Of a DNA stretch of 64,000 bases, positions 23,819-35,417 are shown one piece after another; positions within the stretch are counted from its first letter, which is position 1, and each line of letters opens with the position of its first letter. Under the pieces are notes generated by a model that saw only the letters and a list, made by a program, of their open reading frames with translations, was not told the origin of the DNA and did not search any database. This DNA comes from Girardinichthys multiradiatus. Its lineage: Eukaryota > Chordata > Actinopteri > Cyprinodontiformes > Goodeidae. The position numbers and the translations under genes are program-made. The stretch spans positions 25,812,144 through 25,876,143 of the forward strand of contig NC_061806.1 of the NCBI RefSeq assembly GCF_021462225.1, in the 5' to 3' direction.

Positions 23819-24292
23819 ACCCAAGGTACATTTAAGATCATACACCTTGTGTTTTCTAGGCCGATAACTGTGTGAAAATGTAGTATATCTAATTGTAATT
23901 GTTTTTCCTCCTCCACAGGAGTGGGCAACCTTGAGATGAGCTTCACAGACAGGCGGTGGGGGGGGGGAGAGGCTTGAAAAAATACACAAAACAAAGTAAA
24001 AAGCTGTCAAATACAAAGTTTTAAAAAAAGAAAACGATGGAAACAAGTCTCCAGCCAGTCCTGTAACAAACACAAATACTGCTTTGCCGAGCTTAAAAAA
24101 AAAAGCAAAAAAAGAGAAAAAGAATTAAAACCAAAAAATGCTCCGTTTGAGGTGTTTTAGAGGAAAAATATATGAAAAATGTAAGTGAAAGCATTCCTTT
24201 CTGCCATTTTATCCATTTTAAATGTTTGAATGTATGAGCTCCTGAAGCCTGTTATTGTGAAATTTCTCTTTATCTTTGCTTGCTTGAATAAA
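23819..24292 (+). other. pabpc1: pabpc1 3' UTR with an intron just after the stop
   Basis: Seven bases after the stop codon a donor (CCAAG followed by gtacat, cut after 23825) pairs with a strong acceptor (CTCCTCCACAG, cut before 23919). This gives a 93-base 3' UTR intron. The final exon has A-rich patches and ends at an AATAAA at 24287-24292. The exon junction lies too close to the stop to trigger decay. The predicted splice is inferred from the sites only. Confidence 0.55.
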
Positions 24293-24629
24293 CATTCTAA
24301 AGTAATCGTCGTCTGTTATTGGAGGCTGCCGTTCAAGGTCCGAGTCGTGCAAACTTTCTCATACAAAACTGGATTGGATACATTGTAAAATTTAAAAAAA
24401 CTGATCTTCCAAAAATGCTGTTCTCTTGTCTTTCTCATTTTGAAGCGTGGATCAGAGAAGTGGTTAATAACATCCACAAAATACAGATATAGAAGTAATG
24501 TTTTATATTTTTAATAGTTTGAAAGGGTCACAGGATATTTAAATATGTTTGTGAAGCTGGTGTGGGTTAAATGCAATTCAACTTGACATCTATGACTAGA
24601 AATTGATGTGACATTAAAGACTGGTTGGG
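24293..24629. other. Gap between convergent genes
   Basis: Separates the 3' ends of pabpc1 (+) and the small apolipoprotein-like gene (-). It should contain the poly(A) region of the minus-strand gene, but I see no unambiguous signal. Confidence 0.4.
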
Positions 24630-26198
24630 TTATTTGCGGTCGGTCTTGGTATGCTTTGCCAGTGTCTGCAGCATGGCCTCCATTTTCTCCTGCAGACTGT
24701 AGATTAATGGGTTCACCTGCTCCCTTACTTTGGCAGTCAGGGGTTTGATCTGGTCCTCCATGTTGGCGGCCACGGCCTTCAGGTCCTGCAGCTGATCCTG
24801 GAATTTAGCGGCCAAGGGCTCGAGGTCCATTTGCCGGTCCTCCAAGAAGGATCTGAGAAATGAACAAATACAACAAAGAGTTTGTAGTTTGCTTGTTTAA
24901 GGGTAACATTGACCCAACACAATAGATGAAGATGTGTATCTAAGGTACGTTAGGGTGGTGATGTTAGCACTGGTATTAATAAAGTGATAAATGTTTCTTG
25001 TTAGTGCTCCACAGAAGTGATGTAGGTAATTTATTTTTGAGGAATGATAGAAAAAAGTCTTAACTTATTCAGTATTTGGAACAAATAGTTGCGAGGAGAT
25101 GTCAGAGATCAGTTTTTACTCACTCAGCCTGGTCCTTCAGCTCTTGGTGGCCCACAAACTCTTGAAAGTCCTGATTGATCTTCGCTTTTATGTTCTGAAG
25201 GTACTGGTTCATCTGTTCAGCTCCATCTTGGGCGAAGCTTCCTGTGGATTTGAATAGAGCCATTAAAGTTTTTATTTTGAACTTGCAGCACCTTCCAAAG
25301 TTACTGATACCTCTGGTAAATCTGTATAAAAATCACAAAAACAATTTTTAGAAAAGAAATCACTTTCATTGCGTAAATAGTGTGTTGGAATAATTGAATA
25401 AAGATTTGTCTTATATGTTCTACTATTCTTTAACTTGGCTATTTGATCTTATAACTTTTCATGATGTTTGTGTGAGTAAGGATGTGATGAGTTTGTCTGC
25501 AGGCAAAGATCATAAATGGAGCTGAGCTTGCTAGGAGGAAGCAGTCCAGTTGAGGAGGTCATAAAGATGAAGGCTGAACATATGACAACGCACTGATCCT
25601 AAGATTGGAGGAGACTGTGGGAAGTGTGTTGTTAAAAGATAAAGGAGTTTATGACCTGTTTACGATGCAGCTGTTGTTTCCCATCCTTTAGAGAACAATG
25701 TTTTTGTAAATAGGGACCCCCAAAGATAATAAAAAGAGAGGTGCGGGCAGATGCTGTTCAGAACGGTGTGAGATTTGTAACTGAACACATCTTGACCGTT
25801 TCTCCTCGCTGCGAGTAAAATAACTAATTCTTTGTCTCTCTCTTCTTTTTGTGTTATAAGTATTGTAGGTTGTTTAAACCTGACATAGTGTGTACTTATA
25901 TAGAGCAGGTGAATTAAATAGGGCTGCGTTTGTCACTGATGAACATTTACACTGGAAAACCCCTTTGCTTAAATTTATTTTAAAATAATTGTTCAATGGA
26001 AACACTTAAACAAAAGGCTGGATTTTTGTAATTTTTTCCAGTGTGAGCTTTATGCGGCTGCAGGAAATTATGAATGAATTTTTTAAACATCTTTATCAGA
26101 AATGCAAATTAATGTGGGCTAGGTATTTTTGAACATGGAAAATCTTTACCGTGTGTCAGAGCAAGAACAAGAAGAGCTGCAATCAGAAACAGTTTCAT
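24630..26198 (-). CDS. afp4: Type IV antifreeze-like / small apolipoprotein
   Basis: Small secreted lipid-binding protein of the exchangeable apolipoprotein type. Teleost relatives are called type IV antifreeze protein or 14-kDa apolipoprotein and act mainly in plasma. Coding exons on the minus strand: 26198-26150, 25241-25124, 24852-24630, GT-AG borders, phases consistent, 129 residues. Residues 1 to about 20 form a signal peptide (MKLFLIAALLVLALTHG). The rest is Glu/Lys/Gln-rich with 11- and 22-residue periodicity expected of amphipathic helices, many turned at proline (LEPLAAKF, IKPLTAKV, VNPLIYSL). Length and three-exon plan fit the family (about 125-130 aa). It faces pabpc1 tail to tail. 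The symbol rests on pattern and length; another short apolipoprotein is the alternative. Confidence 0.8.
25467..25885 (+). mobile_element. Candidate solo LTR in intron 2 of the antifreeze-like gene
   Basis: A block beginning TGTTTGTGTGAG and ending CCTGACA has the layout of an LTR. It has a GA-rich left part, a TATA/poly(A)-like ATAATAAAAAGAGAGG near 25727-25742, then a C/T-rich segment with CTCGCTGCGAGTAAAAT and a T-rich right end. I could not prove a target duplication, and no internal coding region is present. Limits are approximate. Confidence 0.35.
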
Positions 26199-26218
26199 GG
26201 CTGTTGACTTGAATAGAC

Positions 26219-28461
26219 CTAGGATAAAAAAAAAAAACATTATTCACAATCTTATGTTTGCAGTTTAACAATAAAATAAACATTTTATAAACTTGCAGTT
26301 CAAATTAGATGTATATATAGTTTCTAAAAATACATAACCTTTTTTCTTACTGCAAGACATTAAATGAGATTAAAAACTCCCTGTTTTAGGTCCGCAAGGA
26401 TTACTAACATTTCCATTATTCTGGGATTAAGCAAAGTGATAATTTTTTGAAACAGCTGGTGGCTAGCATATGATAAAGTCTTTGCTCCAGCCCAACAAGA
26501 TGTTCAATTCATACAGTCAGCCAGAGGTATTTGGACATATAGTTCAATTTCAGAGGCAGGGGAGTTATAGTCTTGAAACACTAAAGGACAAAAATGACTA
26601 GCAAAAGCAAGATTTTTTCTGAAAAGTTAGATTCCACTTTACCAGCAACATAAAACCTAGCGATGTAAGCACCAATGACCGAATTACCTTTCTAAATGAT
26701 GAAAACAAAACTGATTGGCAAAATATACTCATACCTACAAACATTTAAGGACCAATCAACAATCTATGTTAAAATGAAGCAAATATATCAGAGGAAGACT
26801 GGCTTAACATCTGCAGAACACAACTAGAGACATCTAGTTCAGGTTATTAAAGGGAGTTCAATGGAAAAATGTGGTTTAATTTTTGTTACTCCAAAAATTA
26901 AATAAAAGCAAAGGGGTCAATCTAAGTCTGCTCGTTGCTGGAGACAGTGGAGAATTGGCGGCTGATCACTTTCACTGATATTCCACCATATTGGAGTGCA
27001 GTTGTAGAAGTAATTACACGTGATACGTTTTGAATTGAAGTACGATTTCAGTACCATCTACTAAGGAAATATTGCGATATCCATTCCCTACAGCAACCGA
27101 TACTTAATTAATATTCTGCTGGCAGCTGGTAAAAAAGCTGTTACCAGAAGATTGTCAATGAAAGAACCTCAGGTTTAAAAAAATGAATGGATAGAACTAG
27201 TAAAGGAAAAATATAAAATTGAGAACATAACATTTTCCTTGAACCTTAAAATGGAACCGTTTAAGAAACATTGGAAGAAATTGGAAAATTATTTTGAACA
27301 TGGGTGCAGTATGATAGAGAACATGTACTATCTGAAGCCAGATGTTAAGGCGGAAAGACACTGTTTGGCAGAAGGATGGGGTAGAAGGGTATGTGTAGGA
27401 TGTAACAGTCCTTTCTTCTGACCATGCGAGATTCAGAAAACATCTTAAAACCCATTCCATCATTTAATGGACGGCTGCATTGTAGATACATTTTGAGGGG
27501 ATAACTCTTTGAAAACGGGATTTATCTCTTGGGGGAATGTATTCATATTACTCAGATGTCAAAGACACATTGATTTCTTCTGACCTACCTGGAGATTTTG
27601 ATTCTGATTTGCCAGATGTTGAACCTAGTTGCTTTTAAATGTGTTAAAGCCAGAATACTAAGGATATGTTTGTAAACATCTAAGAAAAAGAAAAATCTCT
27701 GATTATTTGGCATTTACCGTATAGCAATAATTTTAGTAATCTTAAATAACCTGAAAAGAAAAACCTTGGTCTAATCTAATGTGAAACTGTAAAATTTTAG
27801 ATGTCTGTATATAGCACAAGTAAACATCAGTCCTCAGCTGTATTTGTAATATTATCCTTCATTTTGGGAGCTTATGATCAACCTCCAACAATCTGAACTT
27901 TGAAGAGCAACACTACGTAGCTCTGTTTACCTTCATCAAAGCCTGTGTGAAGGAAAGCTTCTTGCAGCTTGATCAGATGAGTCACCGATAATACTTTCCT
28001 GGAAATGTCCGTCAGGCTTCTTGCCATAGGAGAAATATTTAGAGACGTGTTGCACTTGAACTTGTAAACGTAATCAGCTGAGCTGTAAGTGCTCGCCAAA
28101 CTCAATAATTCAGTTATGAACTTTGGGATTTTAGGACCAGAAGAGATGAAAATTTTGTTTTATTTGTAGGTTCTTAGTTACCTTGTTTTGTTTAAGTTCT
28201 GGTGGTTTGGTCCTAAAATTTAAATACAAATAAACAAAACGCAAGCCTAAAATAACATCCACTTTGACAGCTCCTTTAAGATAAATCTTTCTTTCTTTAC
28301 ATAACGCTGTGTCAGCTCTGAGAAAAATGCCCCAGCAGACTAAATGTAAATTTAAATCCTCATCACCACTACAATGAAATAAAATAGCAAACAAATTGGT
28401 ATTATCGTAACAAAATGTGAAATAAAATAGTTTTTTTTCTCCAGGAGAAAGTGAGACTCAC
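26219..28461 (-). other. 5' UTR intron of the antifreeze-like gene
   Basis: A 2.2 kb intron between the leader exon and the exon holding the start codon (acceptor at 26220-26219). Largely AT-rich. Several short open frames on both strands show no domain I recognise. Confidence 0.5.
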
Positions 28462-28527
28462 CTGTTCTGCAGATGGTGGGGTTTGGACCAGATGGTGCCT
28501 CTGGGCTGGACTCTCACACCTATTATA
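28462..28527 (-). promoter_or_regulatory. TATA box and 5' non-coding exon of the antifreeze-like gene
   Basis: On the minus strand a TATA box (TATAATA, 28527-28521) lies about 26-30 bases before a short non-coding exon of roughly 34 bases. That exon ends at an excellent donor (AACAG then gtgagt, cut after 28462). The donor fits the acceptor just before the start codon exon. A TATA-driven tissue-specific promoter is typical of liver-expressed apolipoprotein genes. The start site itself is inferred. Confidence 0.6.
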
Positions 28528-29283
28528 GCGCAGCGTGCTGATGCAGCTCCGTCGTCATGTGAAGCTGATTGGATGAGATAAGCAGATAAAGAGGAAACAG
28601 GGTACTCACAGTGCTGACCCATGCTGCAGTGTGTGCCAGCCGGGCCAAGCAGAATCAAGGTCCAGCAGTCCCTGCCCTGACTGACCAACATTGTGCATGA
28701 GTCTTATCATATAGATTAAATTAAACTGAGACTCATCAGCATACAGACACCGAGACGCTGTCTCAGAGATGTTTCGCCACTGTCCATTTGATAACAGATA
28801 AACAGCAGAATATCTTGTTTTTATTTTGGGTTTCTCTGACGTCATGCTGATTTTGTCAGGATGTGAAGTTTCCTTTGCTTCTGTAAGGAAAGCTTGAAAA
28901 CATAAATCATTTTGACTTCAGAATTTTTATTTTCTGTCACTGGATGCTTGTTTAGTTGTATTTGTTTCATTTTTAGAGTAAAAATCATCAACTGCAAAAT
29001 TTGAAATCCTCTCAGTAACCAAAAGCTACGGTAGTTCAAAATGAAACTTTCAATGGATTAGCTAAATAACCTAATCATTTCAGTTTTAACAGACTGAAGA
29101 TTATTATCATTATTTTGTTTTAGAAAACTGATTATACATAGTTATGTGAAGAAATTAGGACACCCCATTAAATATACATCCTGATGTCTGTTCCAATATT
29201 TTTAATAACTGGAAAAGAAAGGGACTTAATTTCTGTTAAAAAACAAGAAATAACCTTGTTTTACTCATTAAACAAAACATATG
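28528..29283. other. Upstream region of the antifreeze-like gene
   Basis: No gene recognised. It should hold distal regulatory sites of the minus-strand gene, but none can be named with confidence. Confidence 0.35.
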
Positions 29284-30123
29284 CAGTACAGACCAAAAGT
29301 TTGGACACACCTTCTCATTCAAAGAGTTTTCTTTATTTTCATGACTATGAATATTGTAGCTTCACACTGAAGGCATCAAAACTATGAATTAACACATGTG
29401 GAATTATATACTGAACAAAAAAGTTTGAAACAACTGAAAATATGTCTTATATTCTAGATTCTTCAAAGTAGCCACCTTTTGCTTTGATTACTGCTCCTCA
29501 CACTCTTGGCATTCTGTTGATGAGCTTCAAGAGGTAGTCACCTGAAATGGTTTTCCAACAGTCTTGAAGGAGTTCCCAGAGATGCTCAGCACTTGTTGGC
29601 CCTTTTGGCTTCACTCTGCGGTCCAGCTCACCCCAAACCATCTCGATTGGGTTCAGGTCCGGTGACTGTGGAGGCCAGGTCATCTTACTTAGCTGCTTTT
29701 TTCTTGTCATAATACAAATTCTATTCATATTCAGTAGGACTATCAGCTGTGTACTGTATCCACCTCCTGCACAACACAACTGATAGTCCCAACCCCATTT
29801 ATAAGGCTTGAAATCCCACTTATTAAACCTGACGGGGCACACCTGTGAAGTGAAAACCATTTCAGGTGACTACCTCTTGAAGCTCATCAACAGAATGCCA
29901 AGAGTGTGCGGAGCAGTAATCAAAGCAAAAGGTGGCTACTTTGAAGAACCTAGAATATAAGACATGTCTTCAGTTGTTTCACACTTTTTTGTTCAGTATA
30001 TAATTCCACATGTGTTAATTCATAGTTTTGATGCCCTCAGTGTGAAGCTACAATATTCATAATCATGAAAATAAAGAGAACTCTTTGAATGAGAAGGTGT
30101 GTCCAAACTTTTGGTCTGTACTG
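29284..30123. mobile_element. Foldback Tc1-like element with long inverted repeats
   Basis: 840 bp. Both ends carry the same sequence in opposite direction for about 270 bp (outer end CAGTACAGACCAAAAGTTTG). A TA follows the right end at 30124-30125; the left flank reads TG. The left arm plus part of the centre encodes the C-terminal part of a Tc1 transposase on the minus strand (SPDLNPIEMVWGELDRR, 29860-29498), and the right arm repeats its last codons on the plus strand. The first two-thirds of the gene is missing. A non-autonomous copy. Confidence 0.85.
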
Positions 30124-30125
30124 TA

Positions 30126-31570
30126 AATGAAAATGTGTTTTCAACCTCAAATGTTAAGACATTCCACCCCCTAATAGTTCATGTTACTCCCTTTGGTTGA
30201 AATAATTTCAGTGAGATACTTTTAGTTTCTAACATCAGTCTGAGGAAAGTCACCCCACAGCATCATTGTGTGATGAAGAGCTGGGCTTTGACTCAGCCCC
30301 AGACTTTCTATAGTTTAATTCTTTCCTGTCCTTGGTGGATTTCCTGGTGTGTTTTGGTTCAATTCCTGCTTTGGGTTGAGTTTCTTTCACAGGTTTTCCT
30401 CAAATACCCTCTGGTACATGGTTCACTGTGTATTTTATGAAGGTGAGCTGACCAGGTCCTACTGTAACAAAGCATCTCCAAACCATGACAGTTCCACCTC
30501 TATGCTTCACAATTGGTATGTGGTTGTTTTCCTGATAGAATGGCAGACTTCAGACTCTTTTGAGACCTCTCTAAACCCTTTACCAGAGTCATAGGCTGCT
30601 ATCTTCTTTTTAAAGGCATCAGACAGGTTCATCTCACCATGGTTCAGCTTTTAGGAGCCAACCTTCAAAATGCAGAAGAGTGATGTGAAGAGGATAATCT
30701 TAGCCATTTTAAGTTGAAATAAATGTGGGTTTGTTCTAATTTATTTTTCACCAGAAATTGCATTTTTATTAACTTTTTTTTTAAAAAAAGGGAAAATGTA
30801 TTTTCTACAGCTGCTATTTTTTATTTATATTCCTTGAAACTTTCTGTATTTTTAGCATTTATATTAAATATCCAGATTTTTAATAGGTAAAAAAATCAAA
30901 AAACAAACGCACACAGGCTAAAATAAAGTAAGGTTTTACTGTCAAGCTTAATTTTTTTTTTTTTTAAGAACCATCTGGTAACATTATCTGAATACATCCT
31001 GCACAACACATTTTGAATTATGTTACTTTTATAATAAAATTGGAGCAACAACTTCTGAGTCAAAGAGGAATAAAGCAGGTGCATCTGGGGATTTAAAAGC
31101 TAATACAGCCACTTTCAGCAGAAATAAACATTTTCACCTTATTTCATGGAAATCTTCTGCAGTTTGTTGGAGCTGTTTTTAAGATCTTGCTGTTTTTGTT
31201 GCTCTGGACCAATATCCTGTCTCTTGACCAAATTTCTACCAAAGCTTGTTGTTGACACCAAACTGGCTACAGATGTCACTCAGATGTTGTAGTTACAATT
31301 TATTGTGTTTATTTTCTTCTTTACCAAAGCTTGGGTTCGCATGACACTAAAATATTTTGGTACACAGAAGCAATCGGAGTCAACTCATTGATGCCCACTC
31401 CCCTATTTCTTTTTAGCAAGCCCAAATCATCAACCTTCCACCACCGTGCCTGACAGCTGAAATTAGCTTTTTACGATGGCCTTTTTGGAGCCCTCAGAAT
31501 CCTTGCAAGAGATGATGGTGTACTTACTGTTTCACACTCTGATTCTGCATTTTCCTTAGCAACTAAACAA
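30126..31570. mobile_element. One or two decayed DNA-transposon remnants
   Basis: 30130-30710 contains a phrase of the type found in other decayed Tc1-superfamily copies here (CAAACCATGACAGTTCCACC, then CTATGCTTCACAATTGG). 31130-31560 has a similar flavour (CTGTCTCTTGACCAAATTTC, CCACCACCGTGCCTGACAG). No complete ends and no usable frame. Limits are approximate. Confidence 0.35.
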
Positions 31571-33880
31571 CGACACACATTTACTGCTATGCCAATGATA
31601 CTAAAATCCCTACTTACCTGTTTCCAAAGATTCCTGTTTCCAATTATTTCCTAGGCAATAATGCAATGAGGCTAACGATTTTTGGCAATTATAGCTTTAG
31701 AGATGGGGATGGAGCATTCCCTTGTGGTGGCTCATGGTCACACCAGCTGGTCATTTTACAACTTTGCCAGTGCACAGGTTTGTAGTTGTAGCACTTGCGT
31801 AGGATATAAAATTATTTTATATCATCGACTCATAGTTTTCTACAAGGAAATGTGGGTATGGGACACACCAGTAAATAATATATACCAGCTGCTCAGAGGG
31901 TTTCTCATTTGATCAGGGGGTCATAATCTGTCATGTTTCATCTGTGTCAACTATCCTGAAAGGGAATCAGAGCCATAATTAATGGGACTGGACATCACAT
32001 ATAAAACTTTAAGAAAATAACACACAATTACAATAAATTAAAGGAAATGTTTGAGCATTTTTATGATTATTTACTACCACAGTGCATCAAAATATATTAC
32101 TACTGAGAGAAATTAACTACTACAAAATGCATACAAGGGTAAAATGTTAGCATCGTGTGTGTTTGAAAGGCCCCTCCGCCACGAATTGGTAACAGCATAA
32201 AGTGAATTATTTTAAAGCCTAGCTGTATGAAGCTTTGTTTTCTGTAGCAATTTTATAGTCAAGGACATAATAGGACAAAATACATTTAGGTTTACACAAT
32301 TTTTTCTAATTTCTGATAAAATACAAAATAGATTTAGCACTGTAGAAAAGCTAATTGCTACAAAAGTTTAGAAAAATGTCATTTAAAAACTCTTATGAGC
32401 CATAATTCTTTTAGTCAGTGTTTTCATTAGTTTTCAGCATTAGCTTTAATTCTAGCAATTAACAAAACACCATTATAAGATTTTTTTCAACATTATACAG
32501 CTGGTATTAGTAAATTTATCTAAGCCTAATTAAGGCTTTTGTCCCTGAGTGCTGAGTGGTCCTTATGCCCATATTGGTACAGGAATACTCTCACCATGGA
32601 TAATGACCCAGCTTCAGCAAGCATCTACACAAGGTCTTTTACTTTTGTTCTAGGGTTGATTTACACATTTGTGCCAAAATGGCGCAAAATCTCTGCAAAT
32701 ATGGAAGCCATCTCCTTCCTGAATGGTATAATGGCTGGGCATTCCCATGTTGCTCATAATACTCAAGGATGAACTCGACTTGTGCACAATTCTCATCCTG
32801 ATGTCTTGCCGGATTTGTAAAAAATATTTTCCAATGATGATCTCACAAGGAAGCATTGTGTTTGAAGCATTGCCTTAAAACACTTTTATTTAACTCAAAT
32901 ATTATGAAATTACCTACCAAAAATCTTACAAAGCTATGATATCATACTGTGGACAAATTGTTAAAAGATATAGTAATCCCTTGCATGCTGATGCAAACTT
33001 CTACCTTTGGGTTACAACGCACATTTTTTGCCGTCTTTCCTAATAGTTGCTGTAAATACTTCATGCTCAGCTGTTCTACTCATATGTTCAGATTAAAGTA
33101 TGTGACACAGGACCAAACAGCACAAGCTGCCTAAGTACCCCAACCATCTTAAGCTATTCTTCTGCAGGAAGAAAAAAAAAACATGTGCTGAAGTTTCAAG
33201 AATCTGATTTCTGCTTTGATGGAAACCAGATGTGGGAACGAGGAGCATGTTTTCAGCCTGATATTATTCATTGGGTCTAAGGGGGCTGCTCACCACCACT
33301 CCTGCCTGACTGACGATTTTGCTGGAAGCGTAAAAGGCTTTTGGCTGTTTTTGTCTCTTGAAAACATTAGCTCATAAAAAGTTGTGGCGACAGAAGGATC
33401 TCTTCAGTTGTAATGCAAGGCATGTGAGGCGGCCCTGACCCGATTAAAGCATGAACGTGTTTGGAGCAGAAAGAGGTGGTCAGACCAGAGAAAAAGAATA
33501 CTGTTAAAATCATACGACTTTAGAATATCAGTTGAGATGTCAGTATCTTAACAAGAATAAGACGTAAAAATCAGGCCTTGAGTTTTTCCTGCTATAAAGC
33601 TTTCTACGAAACATATCTTTGACCTGGAGAGACATCCAAACATGTAACAGAAAAAGCGTATAGGTTAATCACACTGAGATAAGTCCAGATATATCCTGTA
33701 AAAACAGTATCAGCATCCATTTGTAATGAAAAGTTTGTCCTGTTTTCCAGAGATTATGTTTCGTAAATAATTGAAAGCAACAGCTGACAGGCACATGCTT
33801 TGTCTCTAAACGAGTTGCAAAACTGGCCTCCCTAACACTCCCTTTCTTTTCTAAAGTAAAACTACTTTAATGGTACAGTG
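31571..33880. other. Intergenic, nothing recognised
   Basis: AT-rich sequence with only short open frames. I see no domain, RNA gene or repeat with definable ends. Confidence 0.4.
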
Positions 33881-33884
33881 CACA

Positions 33885-34548
33885 AACTATTCACATCTTT
33901 AACTTATTGTCACAATTTATAAAACATATTTGATATATCAACACAAAATAGTGCATATTTTGAGATGGATGAAAAATGATACTTGTGTTTTTCTACTAGG
34001 AAAAATCTAAAACGTGTGGCATGGATTCAACATTGTAGAACTATTGTTTGCTGCAAGTCTTTTTAATTATGTGTCTACCAGCTTTGCATATCCAGCACCT
34101 GGATTTGTCTTTTAATCCACTTAGGAAAATAGCTCAAACTTGGTCACATCGGATGGAGAATATAGATTTTCAAGGTTTAGTTGTCAACTTTGACTAGGCT
34201 ATTCTAACTTTTAAATATGCTTTGATCTGAACAGCAACTTTAACAGGACTAAACTTTAAACAGAGATAATGTCCTCTAAAAATGCCTTTACAGAACAGCT
34301 ATTGTGAGATTTAATTACACAGGTGGACTTTATTTACCAATATACTGACTTCTGAAGGCAATTATTCGCTCTGGATTATATTTCACATTAAAAAGGGGTG
34401 AATACAATGCACACCACATGTTTCAGATGTTTTATTTATAAGATATTTTGAAAACTACTCTTTTCCTTCCTCATTACAATCAGGCACAACTTTCTGTGGG
34501 CGTATGACATAAAATCCCAAATAATACATTCAAGTTTATGGTGGTAAA
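33885..34548. mobile_element. Non-autonomous Tc1-like element
   Basis: The left end (about 33890-34010) and right end (about 34395-34545, reading CATAAAATCCCAAATAATAC and AAGTTTATGGTGG) form an imperfect inverted repeat of the same family as the copies at 6310, 19425, 21775 and 41943. The centre has no transposase left. Confidence 0.55.
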
Positions 34549-35417
34549 ATGATAAAATGTCTCAATGTCTGTTTCTGTCTAAAAAAGAAATTTGATAAGT
34601 AAACATTTTTGGGGAATAAAACCAGAAAGCCTGAGAACTGCTGCGATGACCAAACATCAGAGGAAATGAACATAAGACAGCAAGCTGCATTGCTGAGGTT
34701 ATTAAATGATGTCATGAAATGTGAGTCTAAAAAACTCATTGTAGAGATGACATGAGTTCTTTTTTTTTTTACTATTACTGACTTTTGGATGGGTGATTTA
34801 AATCTGAGATGTGTTTTATATGGAAAGAGATGATTTGAAATCTTTAATTTAACGTTGAATCATCTTAGAGAAGATTTAATCAGTTGCTCCTCTTTTTCCT
34901 CCTCTGGGCCTCTTCCCAAGGCGCTGAGAGGATGAAAAATTAAACAAAATCCACAAAGGCACAAGAGGAGGTCCCATTTCCTCTTCAAGTTGGTGGTCCA
35001 CCAGCTGAGTTACACCCAGGTGCTTCAGACAAGGATCATATTTTACTGGTTCAAAGAAGAAGCCTATTGTTTTTTTTTTGCCCTCTTATCAAGCAAACTA
35101 TGTTGCTTTGCTTCCAAGTTTAACCACATGCTTCAGGCAGCGGAGTTGGAGCTGCAAAACCACACTGTAGGTTGTTCACAGTTGCTGCCAGAGGAGAACA
35201 GGGGGAGGCTCAGATTTCTTGGCCTGAGATTTTTCTCTGATTCTCTAGAGCTGCGTTCAGGGCCTGCAGAAAGCGTCGGAATCACAGAATATGGTTGAAT
35301 ATGGGTCAACATAGCATACACAAAGTTGAGGTTTCTCACCGAGGCTGATAAAATCCATAATTTCTACCTTGCAGATTGGATGTAGGGATCGAAGAGGTAA
35401 CAATCTGTTTGTTAGTA
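34549..35417. other. Intergenic, nothing recognised
   Basis: Upstream of the Tc1-like element. A 102-codon open frame (34990-35298) shows no motif I recognise and no splice-coherent neighbours, so I do not call it a gene. Confidence 0.4.

Noticed and set aside
27878..28105. 75-codon minus-strand frame in the 5' intron of the antifreeze-like gene
   Set aside because: Considered as an extra coding exon, but the start codon exon with signal peptide lies downstream and no fitting splice sites link them.
34990..35298. 102-codon intergenic frame
   Set aside because: No motif, no promoter or splice context, next to transposons.
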